DNA of 64,000 nt, taken from Spongiibacteraceae bacterium (GTDB lineage Bacteria > Pseudomonadota > Gammaproteobacteria > Pseudomonadales > Dasaniaceae). A program made the translations under genes and the position numbers. The notes beneath the pieces are model-generated. The model saw only the letters and a program-made list of their open reading frames with translations, ran no database searches and was not told the origin of the DNA. Location of the stretch: positions 308,314 to 372,313 of the forward strand of contig JANQLG010000033.1 of NCBI GenBank assembly GCA_028280715.1, in the 5' to 3' direction. Positions within the stretch are counted from its first letter, which is position 1, and each line of letters opens with the position of its first letter. Below, one piece after another: positions 35,812 through 45,930 of the stretch.

Positions 35812-36408
35812 ATGATTAAACTGACTGCTCGCCAATCAGAAGTTCTCGCCCTTATTAAAAATCACATTGAAGAAACAGGCTTTCCACCGACTCGCGCCGA
35901 TATTGCTCGCGAATTGGGGTTTAAGTCTGCCAATGCTGCAGAAGAACATCTCAAAGCGCTTGCCAGAAAAGGCGCTATTGAAATGATTGCCGGTGCATCA
36001 CGCGGTATCAGAATCCCTGAAGACAAAGGCATTCCCATCGTTGGCCAAGTCGCTGCAGGTAATCCTATTTTGGCTCAGGAGAACATCGAGGATTATTGCG
36101 AAATGCCATCCAGCTTCTTTCATCCCCATGCAGATTATTTTTTGCGCGTCCGGGGCGACAGTATGGTTGATATCGGTATTTTTGAAGATGACTTACTGGC
36201 CGTACATAAAACCGCCCACGCTGAGAATGGCGATATCGTAGTAGCCCGTATTGATGATGAAGTCACCGTTAAGCGACTGAAAAAGACGCGGAGCAAATAC
36301 CAGTTACTATTGCTGCCAGAAAATGAAGATTACCAACCAATTGAAGTGGACCTGAGATTTCAGGACTTTGCCATTGAAGGCTTAAGTGTTGGGGTAGTAC
36401 GCCGTTAA
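35812..36408 (+). CDS. lexA: SOS response repressor LexA
   Basis: A 198-residue repressor. The N-terminal winged helix-turn-helix (residues 1-65, [24 protein letters not shown]) binds SOS boxes. The self-cleavage site is A82-G83; S117 (VRGDSMVD) and K154 (VTVKRLK) form the serine-lysine dyad. Start ATG 35812 is chosen, not the in-frame ATG at 35716, because the two LexA boxes lie between them and the chosen product begins MIKLTARQ like other LexA proteins. No sulA homologue follows. Confidence 0.97.
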   Translation: MIKLTARQSEVLALIKNHIEETGFPPTRADIARELGFKSANAAEEHLKALARKGAIEMIAGASRGIRIPEDKGIPIVGQVAAGNPILAQENIEDYCEMPSSFFHPHADYFLRVRGDSMVDIGIFEDDLLAVHKTAHAENGDIVVARIDDEVTVKRLKKTRSKYQLLLLPENEDYQPIEVDLRFQDFAIEGLSVGVVRR

Positions 36409-36491
36409 TATAGACCACCACTAATAACGGCTAACGGCGCGTATAGAATTCTAAAGGTGAAGGACTAAGATCTAAAGGAGAGTGTGTTGTC

Positions 36492-36803
36492 TTAGTGCAG
36501 AACTCTGTTTTCATCATCAAGGTCAGCTAGCGAAGCTCCTTCGAATTCATCCTTTTTCTCATCGGCTTTTGCTTCTCGCATTTCCGTCAGATGTGCCGTA
36601 GCCTGTATACCTGCCTGTATCATCACTTTGGCGATATCCAACCCTTCATCACCAATAATACTTTTGGCTTCGTCCGAAAAAGAAATGCTTACCAGCGTTT
36701 CTTCGGTGTCATCAGTACGGCGTAATACGATTTCACCAGAGGATAATTCAACAATTTCAAGGAAGGTTTGAGACACTAATACACCTGATACATATTTAAA
36801 CAA
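36492..36803 (-). CDS. conserved hypothetical protein downstream of lexA
   Basis: A 103-residue acidic protein with strands FKYVSGVLVSQTFLEIVEL and EIVLRRTDDTEETLVSISF, a helix region AKVMIQAGIQATAHLTEM and a charged tail. No membrane helix, signal peptide or catalytic motif is apparent. The only in-frame start is TTG at 36803, so the true start is uncertain. A protein of similar size follows topA/lexA-region genes in Pseudomonas (recalled). It overlaps nothing and is 56 bases from the next gene on the same strand. Confidence 0.6.
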   Translation of the reverse strand: MFKYVSGVLVSQTFLEIVELSSGEIVLRRTDDTEETLVSISFSDEAKSIIGDEGLDIAKVMIQAGIQATAHLTEMREAKADEKKDEFEGASLADLDDENRVLH

Positions 36804-36859
36804 CGGAAATTACCAAGCAATTCTATCAATACCAGGCTATTGGGTGAAGGTAATTTTAC

Positions 36860-37366
36860 TTACCATTCTTCCATTGTTGATCTCTGATTCTCAATGATCG
36901 TCGCTAAATGTTGATAAGTGGCATGTAAAGCATCGAAAGAAAGCAGCTGATCGGCCTCATCTTCTACGCGTATCGAGATCAGGTTAACCTTTGATGGCTT
37001 CGCCACCGCAGACTCTTCACTCTCCAAATTTTCGAACTCCCAAAGTAACTTGGACAACCAACTTGATCCATTTTCAAGATTCAGCAGCTCTTCTACCTCT
37101 GCCGAGCGCTGGCCCTGCGCAGAAATAAAGACCTCGAGTGAATGGACGTTATTAAATTGCCCAGTGCGACTAGTGTAGGCATAGCAAATTTCTCTGAGAT
37201 AAGCACGATAGGTTAAAACCAGGTGCAACAAAATAGATTCACCGAGTGACTGCTCTAAAATGTGCTTGGGTATTTGTTCCGACTTAAGCTCATTTTGAAG
37301 CATGTCGAGATGTAAGCGGCAAAAATACAATCTCTGGTTAACCGAAGCGCGCTGGGGGTTAGTCAT
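36860..37366 (-). CDS. conserved hypothetical protein (DUF6586-like)
   Basis: A 168-residue, mostly helical soluble protein starting MTNPQRASVNQRLYFCRLHLDMLQ, with segments ESILLHLVLTYRAYLREICYAY and WLSKLLWEFENLE. Start ATG 37366 is preferred to the in-frame upstream start at 37393, because relatives begin near here. It lies just after topA on the minus strand, 77 bases away. I recall a family of unknown function with this pattern adjacent to topA in Pseudomonas. Its role is unknown. Confidence 0.65.
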   Translation of the reverse strand: MTNPQRASVNQRLYFCRLHLDMLQNELKSEQIPKHILEQSLGESILLHLVLTYRAYLREICYAYTSRTGQFNNVHSLEVFISAQGQRSAEVEELLNLENGSSWLSKLLWEFENLESEESAVAKPSKVNLISIRVEDEADQLLSFDALHATYQHLATIIENQRSTMEEW

Positions 37367-37443
37367 GTCTTTCTTAGTCCCTAGTCCTTTCAACTGGCAT
37401 ATACTCCACAGGAGATACGCTACAGCCCCTTTCTAAGCGCCTG

Positions 37444-40086
37444 CTACTTTTTAGCTTTTTTAGTTTTTGGCTCCTGTACATCCCATTTGCCATTTCCGTA
37501 AAAAGCTTTCCAGCCTGTAGGCTTGCCATCGATCTCTGATTGTACGTATTGCTCCTTGGTTTTACGACTATAGCGAATAACCGTTTTATTGCCATCACTG
37601 TCTTCAGTAGGAGCACTGAAAAGATGTACATATTTTTTATCAATAGCCTCTTTATGCGGCAATATTTCTTCTACTAACGGTGCTCTTGTTTCCCTATGTT
37701 TGGGGAAGTTACTGGCAGCTAAAAACATACCAGAAGCTCCATCACGCAAGACATAGTGGTCTTCAACTTTTTGACACTGTAACTCAGGCATCGGTACCGG
37801 ATCCATTTTCGGTGGCGCCGCTTCACCATTTCGCAGTAGCTTACGGGTGTTTTTACACTCTTCATTAGTACAACCAAAGTACTTACCAAAACGTCCGGAT
37901 TTGAGCTGCATATCCGCGCCACACTTATCACACTCAATAACCGGACCTTCATAGCCTTTGATTTTGAAGCTGCCGGTCTCTACTTCAAAGCCAGGGCAAT
38001 CTGGATTATTACCGCATACATGCAACTTTCTATTTTCATCAATGAGGTAGCTATCCATCGCGGTATTACACAATTTGCAGCGATGCTTTTTTCTCAACAG
38101 ACGAGATTCACCTTCATCATCCTCATCAGCACTCACTACTTCATCACCTGATATCAAGTTAATGGTAGCTTTACAGCGCTCTTTTGGTGGCAGGCTATAA
38201 CCAGAGCATCCGAGAAAAACGCCGGTGCTGGCTGTTCTGATCTGCATATTGCGCCCACATTTAGGGCATTCAACATCTGTCTCTGTTGGCTCATTAGAGC
38301 GCATTCCGCCATTCTCTGGGGACTCTGCCACCTCCAGCTTGGTTTGAAAGTCTTTGTAGAATTGGTTTAACAGATCCTTCCAGTCCAAATGACCCTCTGC
38401 CACTTCATCCAGCTGCTCCTCCATGTTGGCAGTGAAGTTGTAATCCAGTAGATCAGTAAAACTCTCTACCAAGCGCTCAGTAACTATATCGCCCATTTTT
38501 TCAGCGTAAAAACGGCGATTTTCAACCCTTACATAACCGCGATCTTGAATAGTCGAAATAATCGAAGCGTAGGTAGATGGCCTGCCAATACCGCGCTTTT
38601 CAAGCTCCTTAACCAGACTGGCTTCACTATAGCGAGGGGTTGGCTTGGTAAAGTGTTGGCTGGGGTCCAGCTTCTCCAAGCTCAGGACATCATTAACTTT
38701 GACATCAGGTAGAATGACATCATCTTCTTTCTTGGAGCTCGGCGGCAACACTTTCATGAAGCCATCAAAGCGCATTACACGACCACGCGTACGAAGCTCA
38801 AACTCGCCGGCCGTAACGATAATACTGCTGCTGGTAAACTCAGCAGGCACCATCTGACAGGCTACAAACTGACGCCAAATCAGCTCGTATAATCTCTCGG
38901 CATCTCTTTCCATTTTTTGTAGCTGCGTAGGCTTTATGCTGACATCAGAGGGCCTGATGGCTTCGTGAGCCTCCTGGGCCCCTTCTTTGCTACTGTAAAG
39001 GTTGGCTTTTTCTGGCAAATACTGCTTACCATAATTATCAACAATGTAGTCACGACAAGCGTTAACAGCATCAGCACTCAAGTTAGTTGAATCAGTACGC
39101 ATGTAAGTGATGTAACCCGCTTCATACAAACGCTGGGCCATCATCATCGTTTTCTTCACGCCAAAACCTAATCGAGTGCTCGCAGCCTGCTGCAGGGTAG
39201 AAGTGATAAATGGCGCCGATGGCTTAGAGGTAGTGGGTTTATCTTCACGCTTGCTGATAACAAACTGTTGTTGCTTCAGCTGCTCTAAAACCTTATCCGT
39301 TTGCTCTTTATTGACCGGCCTAAAGTTCTTCCCGTCCTGCTTTTTAACTTCTAGACGTAGATCCCCAGCTGCAGCTTTGGTATCGGCAAAGACCTGCCAA
39401 AACTCTTCTGGCACGAACGCCCTGATCTCCTGTTCACGCTCTACGACTAAACGTGTCGCCACTGACTGAACACGTCCGGCTGACAAGCCACGTGCTATCT
39501 TTGCCCAGAGCAGCGGTGAAACCATGTAGCCTACTACTCTATCCAAAAAACGTCTGGCCTGTTGCGCATTGACACGATTTATATCCAGGTGTGCTGGCGC
39601 ATCAAAGGCTTCAGTAATCGCTTTCTTGGTGATTTCATTAAATACCACGCGGCGATAGCGCTCTTCTTCACCGCCAATCGCTTCCTGTAAGTGCCAGGCA
39701 ATAGCTTCCCCTTCGCGGTCAAGGTCGGTGGCGAGATAAATCGCATCGGCATCTTTAGCCAATTTTTTCAGTTCAGTAACGACTTTTTCTTTGCCAGGAA
39801 GAATTTCGTATTGAGCGGTCCAATCTTTTTCAGGGTTAACCCCCATACGTTTTATTAACTGCTCACGGCTTTTTTTCTTTTTGTACGCGGCCTTTTTTGC
39901 AGGAGACATTTTACGCGTTTTTGCAGCCGCTTTGGCGCGCTCCTTGGGATCTACCTTGGCCGTACCTGCTGTAGGCAAATCACGTATATGACCAACGCTG
40001 GACTTAACAACGTAATCTTTTCCTAAATATTTATTGATTGTCTTAGCCTTGGCTGGTGACTCGACAATTACCAGTGATTTTCCCAT
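37444..40086 (-). CDS. topA: DNA topoisomerase I
   Basis: Relaxes negative supercoils. The true start is ATG 40086 ([22 protein letters not shown]), giving 880 residues; an in-frame start at 40143 adds unconserved residues. It has a TOPRIM domain ([30 protein letters not shown]), catalytic tyrosine in [11 protein letters not shown], and C-terminal zinc ribbons: CPKCGRN, CKLCNTA and CDKCGAD, each with four cysteines. A lysine-rich insert (about residues 40-80, [22 protein letters not shown]) interrupts the TOPRIM region, as in other pseudomonads though longer here. Confidence 0.96.
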   Translation of the reverse strand: MGKSLVIVESPAKAKTINKYLGKDYVVKSSVGHIRDLPTAGTAKVDPKERAKAAAKTRKMSPAKKAAYKKKKSREQLIKRMGVNPEKDWTAQYEILPGKEKVVTELKKLAKDADAIYLATDLDREGEAIAWHLQEAIGGEEERYRRVVFNEITKKAITEAFDAPAHLDINRVNAQQARRFLDRVVGYMVSPLLWAKIARGLSAGRVQSVATRLVVEREQEIRAFVPEEFWQVFADTKAAAGDLRLEVKKQDGKNFRPVNKEQTDKVLEQLKQQQFVISKREDKPTTSKPSAPFITSTLQQAASTRLGFGVKKTMMMAQRLYEAGYITYMRTDSTNLSADAVNACRDYIVDNYGKQYLPEKANLYSSKEGAQEAHEAIRPSDVSIKPTQLQKMERDAERLYELIWRQFVACQMVPAEFTSSSIIVTAGEFELRTRGRVMRFDGFMKVLPPSSKKEDDVILPDVKVNDVLSLEKLDPSQHFTKPTPRYSEASLVKELEKRGIGRPSTYASIISTIQDRGYVRVENRRFYAEKMGDIVTERLVESFTDLLDYNFTANMEEQLDEVAEGHLDWKDLLNQFYKDFQTKLEVAESPENGGMRSNEPTETDVECPKCGRNMQIRTASTGVFLGCSGYSLPPKERCKATINLISGDEVVSADEDDEGESRLLRKKHRCKLCNTAMDSYLIDENRKLHVCGNNPDCPGFEVETGSFKIKGYEGPVIECDKCGADMQLKSGRFGKYFGCTNEECKNTRKLLRNGEAAPPKMDPVPMPELQCQKVEDHYVLRDGASGMFLAASNFPKHRETRAPLVEEILPHKEAIDKKYVHLFSAPTEDSDGNKTVIRYSRKTKEQYVQSEIDGKPTGWKAFYGNGKWDVQEPKTKKAKK

Positions 40087-40341
40087 TATGACTCTACTAA
40101 AATTAAATGATGCGCAATTGCGTAACTCTCCATAGAGGCGCATATATAAGGTGTGTCTTTCCTATGGTCAAGAGAGTGGACCGAATTTTTTTTATCTTCT
40201 ATGAATAAACACACATACCTGCTGCGGTTATATTTTGCATTTAAAGATAATGAAAAGCATGAGAAATAACGCTTATTTACTAGGAAATTGCAGGTATTTA
40301 TCAACGCAAACTACTATCAATCCGCAATAATAACTGATCAA

Positions 40342-40557
40342 TTATTCATCAACATATTTAAACCGAGGAATGGATTGATCATCAACTTCTACATTCTCCA
40401 GGAACATGGCTACTGGCCTTACCCATAAACCCTGTTCACCATAAAGGGCTCGATAAAGCACTAACTCTTCCTCGGTTTCTGTATGCCGTACAATATCGAT
40501 CACTTCGTATTCATGGCCTTTATAGTGCCTGTAGCGGCCTGGTTTACACGTACTCAC
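40342..40557 (-). CDS. DUF1653-domain protein
   Basis: A compact protein of 71-77 residues: KPGRYRHYKGHEYEVIDIVRHTETEEELVLYRALYGEQGLWVRP is the DUF1653 signature, a small SH3-like fold of unknown function. The start is unclear, with GTG 40557 (GAGG 12 bases upstream) and TTG 40575 both possible. It follows the next gene upstream on the same strand and precedes topA, whose promoter region lies between. Confidence 0.85.
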   Translation of the reverse strand: MSTCKPGRYRHYKGHEYEVIDIVRHTETEEELVLYRALYGEQGLWVRPVAMFLENVEVDDQSIPRFKYVDE

Positions 40558-40602
40558 AGTAAATCTGTACCTCAATTATTTTGGTTATTGTTCAATTAGA
40601 TA

Positions 40603-41079
40603 TTAGTTATTGCTAAGTGCACTCAAGCATTCTATTTTCACCGCATCTAGCTGCTCTTTAATCATTGAAACATCATCCTGGCTGCCCTCTTCCTTCCAAT
40701 AAACGCCTAGTCCAACCGTCGCGCAATCAACAGCTCGCACACTGTCAGGCAAATTAAACAACAGTTGTTCCAGCTGCACTTTAATCTCCGAGGGCATCGG
40801 CTCTGGGTTATCGTCGCCTCTTACGCGTATGTATTGGAACTGTTTCTTCAACATTTCAGAATGCTCCCATAACCTGCGATAAACAACACCTTGCTCAGTG
40901 CGCTGTTGCCTAACCTGCTGCCTACGAGTTTGCGGAATATCGCAGACTAAAACCTGTAAGCCAATCTGTCTGGCTCTATCACGCAGTTCCATCTGCAATT
41001 TTTGCCGTTTGCTGGGCATTAAGGCAAAAATCGGAGCTAATGCCAAAGCCAAAACAAACACAATCAACAAATAGGTCAT
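40603..41079 (-). CDS. membrane-anchored hypothetical protein
   Basis: A 158-residue protein with one N-terminal membrane helix (LLIVFVLALALAPIFALM) followed by a cytoplasmic charged region (SKRQKLQMELRDRARQIGLQ) and a soluble C-terminal domain (VDCATVGLGVYWKEEG). It resembles small single-pass proteins near topA in Pseudomonas by topology, without a named domain that I can recognise. The helix orientation would put the bulk in the cytoplasm. It is divergent from the usp gene and shares the 107-base gap holding an FNR-like site. Confidence 0.65.
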   Translation of the reverse strand: MTYLLIVFVLALALAPIFALMPSKRQKLQMELRDRARQIGLQVLVCDIPQTRRQQVRQQRTEQGVVYRRLWEHSEMLKKQFQYIRVRGDDNPEPMPSEIKVQLEQLLFNLPDSVRAVDCATVGLGVYWKEEGSQDDVSMIKEQLDAVKIECLSALSNN

Positions 41080-41109
41080 TAATTAGTTTCCCTGCTGCTC
41101 GAGTATTTT

Positions 41110-41123
41110 TTGATTCAAATCAG
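41110..41123. promoter_or_regulatory. FNR/Anr-like box upstream of the Usp gene
   Basis: TTGAT-TCAA-ATCAG matches the TTGAT-N4-ATCAA consensus at nine of ten informative bases. It ends 62 bases before the Usp ATG (41186). If transcription starts about 41 bases from the box centre, at around 41158, this is a class II position for an oxygen-sensing activator. Universal stress proteins are known targets of Anr in Pseudomonas. Confidence 0.5.
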
Positions 41124-41185
41124 TGGACTTAACTTTTGAATTGTACGTTAATAAAGGTATAGATAAAAAACATGAGGAGCTCGAC

Positions 41186-41626
41186 ATGGCAGGTTACAAC
41201 ACGATTTTACTCGCTATTGACCTTTCTGACGAAGCCGATCAGGTAGCATCCAAGGCAGTTAGTTTGGCAAAGGCCGATAATGCGCAGCTGCATATCATAC
41301 ATGTTATTGAACCTTTGAGTTTTGCCTATGGCGGAGATATCCCAATGGACTTCTCTCGCATACAGGAAGAACTGCAACAACAAGCCGAGGATCAACTCAA
41401 TACATTTTGCGAAAAGCATAGCATCGCTGCTAACAAACAGCATATCGTCATTGGTAGACCGGAAACTGAAATTCATGCCTTGGCCGAAGATCTGGAGGCT
41501 GATGTCATCGTGCTGGGTAGCCATGGCCGCCACGGGTTGGCTTTACTGCTAGGGTCGACGGCTAACGGCGTGTTACATGGCGCTAACTGCGACGTATTGG
41601 CAGTAAGAGTGGGCCATAAAGAATAA
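41186..41626 (+). CDS. universal stress protein
   Basis: A 146-residue UspA-fold protein. The start ATG 41186 follows GAGGAG by about six bases, whereas an in-frame ATG at 41123 would add 21 unconserved residues. The N-terminal ILLAIDLSDEAD and the C-terminal ATP-binding motif GSHGRHGLALLLGSTA (G-x2-G-x9-G[ST]) indicate an ATP-binding Usp. The upstream FNR-like box suggests induction when oxygen is low. The gene is single and not clearly in an operon. Confidence 0.92.
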   Translation: MAGYNTILLAIDLSDEADQVASKAVSLAKADNAQLHIIHVIEPLSFAYGGDIPMDFSRIQEELQQQAEDQLNTFCEKHSIAANKQHIVIGRPETEIHALAEDLEADVIVLGSHGRHGLALLLGSTANGVLHGANCDVLAVRVGHKE

Positions 41627-41654
41627 TTTCTACTGTGACCGCTTAAAATGACCA

Positions 41655-41691
41655 GCCGGTGGTTTAGCAGTGATCTGCTATACAGGCCGGC
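41655..41691. repeat. nested hairpin between usp and uup (convergent)
   Basis: AGCAG-TGAT-CTGCT (41666-41679) sits inside outer arms GCCGG (41655-41659) and CCGGC (41687-41691), in the gap between two convergent genes. There is no T-run on either side, so it is only a possible terminator. Confidence 0.4.
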
Positions 41692-41718
41692 ATGATAGCT
41701 GACATGTCATGTGACCAG

Positions 41719-43632
41719 TCATTGCTCTGACAGTTCTAGCCAGCGTTCATAGCAAGCTTCCAACTTTTCTGTAACTGCGGCCAATTCCTCCAATTTTTTA
41801 TTGACTACCGCGTGCTCCTGCTGAAAAAAATCGGCTTCTGATGTTTCTTTTTGTAAAGTCTCCTGCTGTTGCTCTAGCTTTTCAATTTCTACTGGCAAGC
41901 TATCTAGTTCTCGTTGATCTTTATAACTGAGTTTTTTGCTTGACGTTTTTTTCTCTACTGTTGTTTTAGATATCGTCGTTATAGATTTTTCCACCTTCAC
42001 TTCAGCGGTATCTTTTTCAGCACTAGTTATCGACTTAACACTAAATTTTCCACCCTGTCGCAACCAATCCTGATAGCCCCCTACGTATTCCTTAACAACC
42101 CCATTGCCTTCAAATGCCAGAGTAGAAGTGACAACGTTATCCATAAATTCCCTGTCATGACTGACTAATAATACCGTACCGGAAAATTCAACCAGAATGG
42201 ATTCAAGTAACTCCAGTGTTTCAACATCCAAATCATTAGTCGGCTCATCCAATACCAAAATATTAGCTGGCAGGCTAAACAATATTGCCAATTGTACGCG
42301 GTTGCGTTCTCCACCCGACAAAGAACGAAGCGGTGTACGCGCACGCTCTGGAGAAAATAGAAAATCCCCCAGATAACTGAGGATATGGCGGTCTTTATTA
42401 TTAATCGTTATGCTTTCTCGTCCCTGGCCGACAATATCAACAATGGTTTTATCACCGTCGAGGCGTTCGCGCATTTGGTCAAAGTAGGCTATCTCCAAAT
42501 TAGTGCCCAGCTTCACTACACCTGAATTAGGCTTTAATTCTCCGAGTAGTACTTTTAAAAGCGTTGACTTACCAATGCCGTTAGGACCTAACAAGCCAAT
42601 TTTGTCGCCGCGAATAATATTAAAGCTCAAATGCTGGAAGAGCGTTTTACCCTCTACTTGAAAACCAATATCCTTAACTTCGGCCACTAATTTGCCTGAG
42701 CGACCAGCAGAATCTACGGTAAAACTGGCAACACCCTGCTGAATCCTCCGCTCCGCTCTCTCTTCACGCAGCTTTTTTAACGCTCTAACTCTTCCTTCGT
42801 TACGAGTTCTTCGCGCCTTTATTCCCTGACGTATCCATACTTCCTCTTGCGCTAATTTTTTATCAAATAAAGCGTTTTGCTGCTCTTCAACTTCTAACAA
42901 ATGCGCACGTTCCTCCAGAAATTTTTCGTAACCACACCGGAAGACTTTAAGCTGCCCCCGATCAAGCTCAACAATTTGGGTAGCCAATCGCCTGACTAAA
43001 GCCCGATCATGAGTGATAAAAAGCACCGCACCTTTGAATTCAAGAATATGCCTTTCCAACCACTCGATAGATTCAATATCAAGATGATTGGTAGGCTCAT
43101 CTAACAACAAGATATCAGGAGCGTTAACTAAAGCTTTAGCCAAAGCTACTCGCCTACGCCAACCGCCCGATAAGGTGGACATTAACGCCTGCTTGGGAAG
43201 TTCCAAGCGAGTAAGAATTTCATCAACTCGCTGCTGTAAAAGCCAACCATCAGCTGCATCCAGATCGTGCTGCAAATGCTCCAGCTTTTTTAAACCTTGT
43301 GCATCAAGTTCGGTCGACAATAACTGCTCATAGTCACTCAGTAATTGGCCAACTTTTTCCAAACCCGAAGCAACGATCTGCATAACAGTTTGCTCATTAG
43401 CATCCGGAAGCTCCTGATCTAATCTCGAAATTTTTACTGACGGTTTATGCCATACGGTGCCACTGTCAGGTTGAATATGCCCTTCCACTAACTTCAGAAA
43501 TGTAGATTTCCCAGCACCATTACGCCCAACGAGACAAACCCTATCACCCTTGTACAATTGGAAATCCGCATGCTCTAATACCACATGGGGGCCAAAGCTA
43601 ATTCCCAGATCATTAATACGCAAAATAGGCAT
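41719..43632 (-). CDS. uup: ABC-F ATPase, Uup-type
   Basis: A 637-residue soluble protein with two ABC domains and no membrane helices. Walker A motifs are GRNGAGKST near residue 37 and GPNGIGKST in the second half; LSGGWRRRVALAKAL and LSGGERNRVQLA are the signatures and LDEPTNHLD/LDEPTNDLD the Walker B motifs. The linker is charged and a C-terminal Lys/Glu-rich coiled coil is present, as in E. coli Uup. ABC-F proteins act on ribosomes; Uup also affects DNA branch migration. Its slt neighbour matches Pseudomonas order. Confidence 0.9.
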   Translation of the reverse strand: MPILRINDLGISFGPHVVLEHADFQLYKGDRVCLVGRNGAGKSTFLKLVEGHIQPDSGTVWHKPSVKISRLDQELPDANEQTVMQIVASGLEKVGQLLSDYEQLLSTELDAQGLKKLEHLQHDLDAADGWLLQQRVDEILTRLELPKQALMSTLSGGWRRRVALAKALVNAPDILLLDEPTNHLDIESIEWLERHILEFKGAVLFITHDRALVRRLATQIVELDRGQLKVFRCGYEKFLEERAHLLEVEEQQNALFDKKLAQEEVWIRQGIKARRTRNEGRVRALKKLREERAERRIQQGVASFTVDSAGRSGKLVAEVKDIGFQVEGKTLFQHLSFNIIRGDKIGLLGPNGIGKSTLLKVLLGELKPNSGVVKLGTNLEIAYFDQMRERLDGDKTIVDIVGQGRESITINNKDRHILSYLGDFLFSPERARTPLRSLSGGERNRVQLAILFSLPANILVLDEPTNDLDVETLELLESILVEFSGTVLLVSHDREFMDNVVTSTLAFEGNGVVKEYVGGYQDWLRQGGKFSVKSITSAEKDTAEVKVEKSITTISKTTVEKKTSSKKLSYKDQRELDSLPVEIEKLEQQQETLQKETSEADFFQQEHAVVNKKLEELAAVTEKLEACYERWLELSEQ

Positions 43633-43883
43633 TAACTGTTCCCGCCTCGAATTAGCTTAGATACAACTTGAGCAGATATCCGTTTATGCAGAACGAATTG
43701 ATATTTTGAAGCAGGAATAGAATGTGAGATAGTTCTCACTTTAGCGCCAATGGCGAAATTTTGAACAAACATATCATCAGAATCGGTATAGAAAAGTAAC
43801 GCGCAAGCATATTTGCACTAAACTCATAGTACAAGTAATAGATAGTACAACCAGAAGTAGCGTAATGATAACGCAGTTAAGAG

Positions 43884-45920
43884 TTGAATGAGTCAGTTGT
43901 GACAGTGACAATAGCCGCTAAATCCATTTATCAGAAAAAAAACGCCCCGCTGGCTTTAAGTCACTCCAGCTATTTGGTCGCTGCTATCTTTCTATTTTTC
44001 TCACTTTCTATATCTGCTTCCATTGACAATAAAGCGGCAATAAAAACTCAGACACCATTAGATACTGCGCTCTATCAAAAAACGCTCACAGCTATTAAAA
44101 AGGGACATAGATCCAACACCAAAACGGGACTTAAAGCACTCACAAATCACCCACTTTATCCCTACCTTGAAAAGGCTCAATTAGAGAAAAAGCTTTCAAC
44201 ACTGCCCTATTCAGAAGTTGATCAATTTCTTGATCGTTACGACAATGCCGTTGTTGCTCAACAGTTGCATAAAAAATGGCTGAACACATTAGCACGAAAA
44301 AAAATCTGGGGACGCTACCTTGATTACTATCAACCAAGGATAGCCAATAATGAATTGCGCTGCTTATATCTTGAAGCGCTACATCAGAAGGGCCTGACAA
44401 CAGCCGCTCTTTCGCAGACTGCAGATTTATGGCTCACTGCCAAATCACTTCCCGACGCTTGCAATTCATCATTTAAACGCTGGGAACAAGCCGGATTAAA
44501 AACCGATGATTTAGTGTGGCAGCGAACATTGCTAGCTCTTCAAGCTAATAACACGCTATTGGCTCGCTATCTTTCCAAATACGCCTCAGCAGATTTAAAG
44601 CCGCACACCAGACGATTAATCAACGTTCACCGCAGACCCTTTCACTTAGAAGCAACCGATGAATTCAGCAAACTCGACCATTACACAACAGACATCGTCA
44701 CACATGGATTGAAACGTTTAGCTTCACGCGATTTCGATCTCACTACATCATTATGGGTGTACTATCGTGGTGTCATTAATTTTGATGCCAATCAGCACAC
44801 AACGATTCGTGACAAAATTGCGCGTCAGATTATTGCATCAGGCTCCGAACAAGCTCTTGATTGGTTAATTAATCACGATCCTAATGCTGACGACGATTAC
44901 TTGATGGAATGGCGTATCCGTTTGGCGCTACGCGGTGAACAATGGAAACAAGCCGAACAATGGATCAACATGTTGCCCAACTCTCATCAGCAGCAGCCAC
45001 GCTGGCGTTATTGGTCAGCACGAGCCAATCAATTTTTGGGTAATCCACACAAAAGCCAAGCTCTGCTAAAACAATTAGCGTCCGAAAGACATTACTACGG
45101 CTTTCTGGCGGCCGACCAGTTACAAGAAGCCTATGACTTTAATCACAATCAGTTACTTGAGGAAGATGCGACCAGCGATCTTTCACAAATTGCAGCGATT
45201 CAACGGGCTCAAGCTTTTTTTCACATGAACGATTTGGTTGCCGCCCGCCGCGAATGGTTTTCAGCCATTAATGGCCTGAACCGAGACGAATTATTATCAG
45301 CCACACAGATGGCTCACCAATGGGGGTGGCATCAACAAGCGATCATGACCACCATCAAGGCTGAACATTTAGACGATTTATCAATTCGCTTTCCTTTAGC
45401 TTATCATTCGGATATGTCGCACTTTGCCGATTCTACGTCGATCAATCTTGAATGGTTGTATGCCATTGCAAGACAGGAAAGCGCTTTTGCCGAAGATGCC
45501 TATTCTTCTGCCGGCGCCAGGGGCTTGATGCAGCTAAGACCGAGCACAGCTAAGCTGGTCGCTAAACAGCTCGGGGTAAAATTCAACTCATATGATCTGT
45601 ATCGCCCAGAAAAAAATATTGCATTAGGCAGTAACTATTTAAAACAACTACTGGAAAAATATAAAGGCAATCGTATTCTAGCCACAGCAGCGTACAATGC
45701 AGGGCCACACAGAGTTAATCGCTGGCTGAGAAGCCAATCCGCTTCACTTCCCTACGACGTATGGATTGAAACACTTCCCTTTCACGAAACACGAAATTAC
45801 GTGCAGAATGTTTTAGCATTTTCGGTCATTTATGGGCATCGACTCGGCACCAACTCGCGACTCATCAATGAACAGGAATCTATCATTCGCCAGCCACTCT
45901 CATCGAGCTCTTCACTTTAA
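43884..45920 (+). CDS. slt: soluble lytic murein transglycosylase
   Basis: Cleaves peptidoglycan between MurNAc and GlcNAc, forming 1,6-anhydro ends, in the periplasm. The 678-residue protein has an N-terminal hydrophobic segment (signal, residues about 27-48), a long alpha-helical superhelix of the Slt70 type, and a C-terminal catalytic domain with the glutamate in ARQESAFAEDAYSSAGARG (near residue 532), GLMQLRP and TAAYNAGPHRVNRWL. The start is TTG at 43884 or GTG at 43899, with weak ribosome sites, so the first residues are uncertain. A palindrome overlaps its stop codon (45911-45925). Confidence 0.93.
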   Translation: MNESVVTVTIAAKSIYQKKNAPLALSHSSYLVAAIFLFFSLSISASIDNKAAIKTQTPLDTALYQKTLTAIKKGHRSNTKTGLKALTNHPLYPYLEKAQLEKKLSTLPYSEVDQFLDRYDNAVVAQQLHKKWLNTLARKKIWGRYLDYYQPRIANNELRCLYLEALHQKGLTTAALSQTADLWLTAKSLPDACNSSFKRWEQAGLKTDDLVWQRTLLALQANNTLLARYLSKYASADLKPHTRRLINVHRRPFHLEATDEFSKLDHYTTDIVTHGLKRLASRDFDLTTSLWVYYRGVINFDANQHTTIRDKIARQIIASGSEQALDWLINHDPNADDDYLMEWRIRLALRGEQWKQAEQWINMLPNSHQQQPRWRYWSARANQFLGNPHKSQALLKQLASERHYYGFLAADQLQEAYDFNHNQLLEEDATSDLSQIAAIQRAQAFFHMNDLVAARREWFSAINGLNRDELLSATQMAHQWGWHQQAIMTTIKAEHLDDLSIRFPLAYHSDMSHFADSTSINLEWLYAIARQESAFAEDAYSSAGARGLMQLRPSTAKLVAKQLGVKFNSYDLYRPEKNIALGSNYLKQLLEKYKGNRILATAAYNAGPHRVNRWLRSQSASLPYDVWIETLPFHETRNYVQNVLAFSVIYGHRLGTNSRLINEQESIIRQPLSSSSSL

Positions 45921-45930
45921 GTGAAATTCC

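Noticed and set aside
37374..37643. 89-codon minus-strand frame overlapping the topA 3' end
   Set aside because: It lies in another frame of topA C-terminal codons and shows no protein-like pattern or ribosome site.
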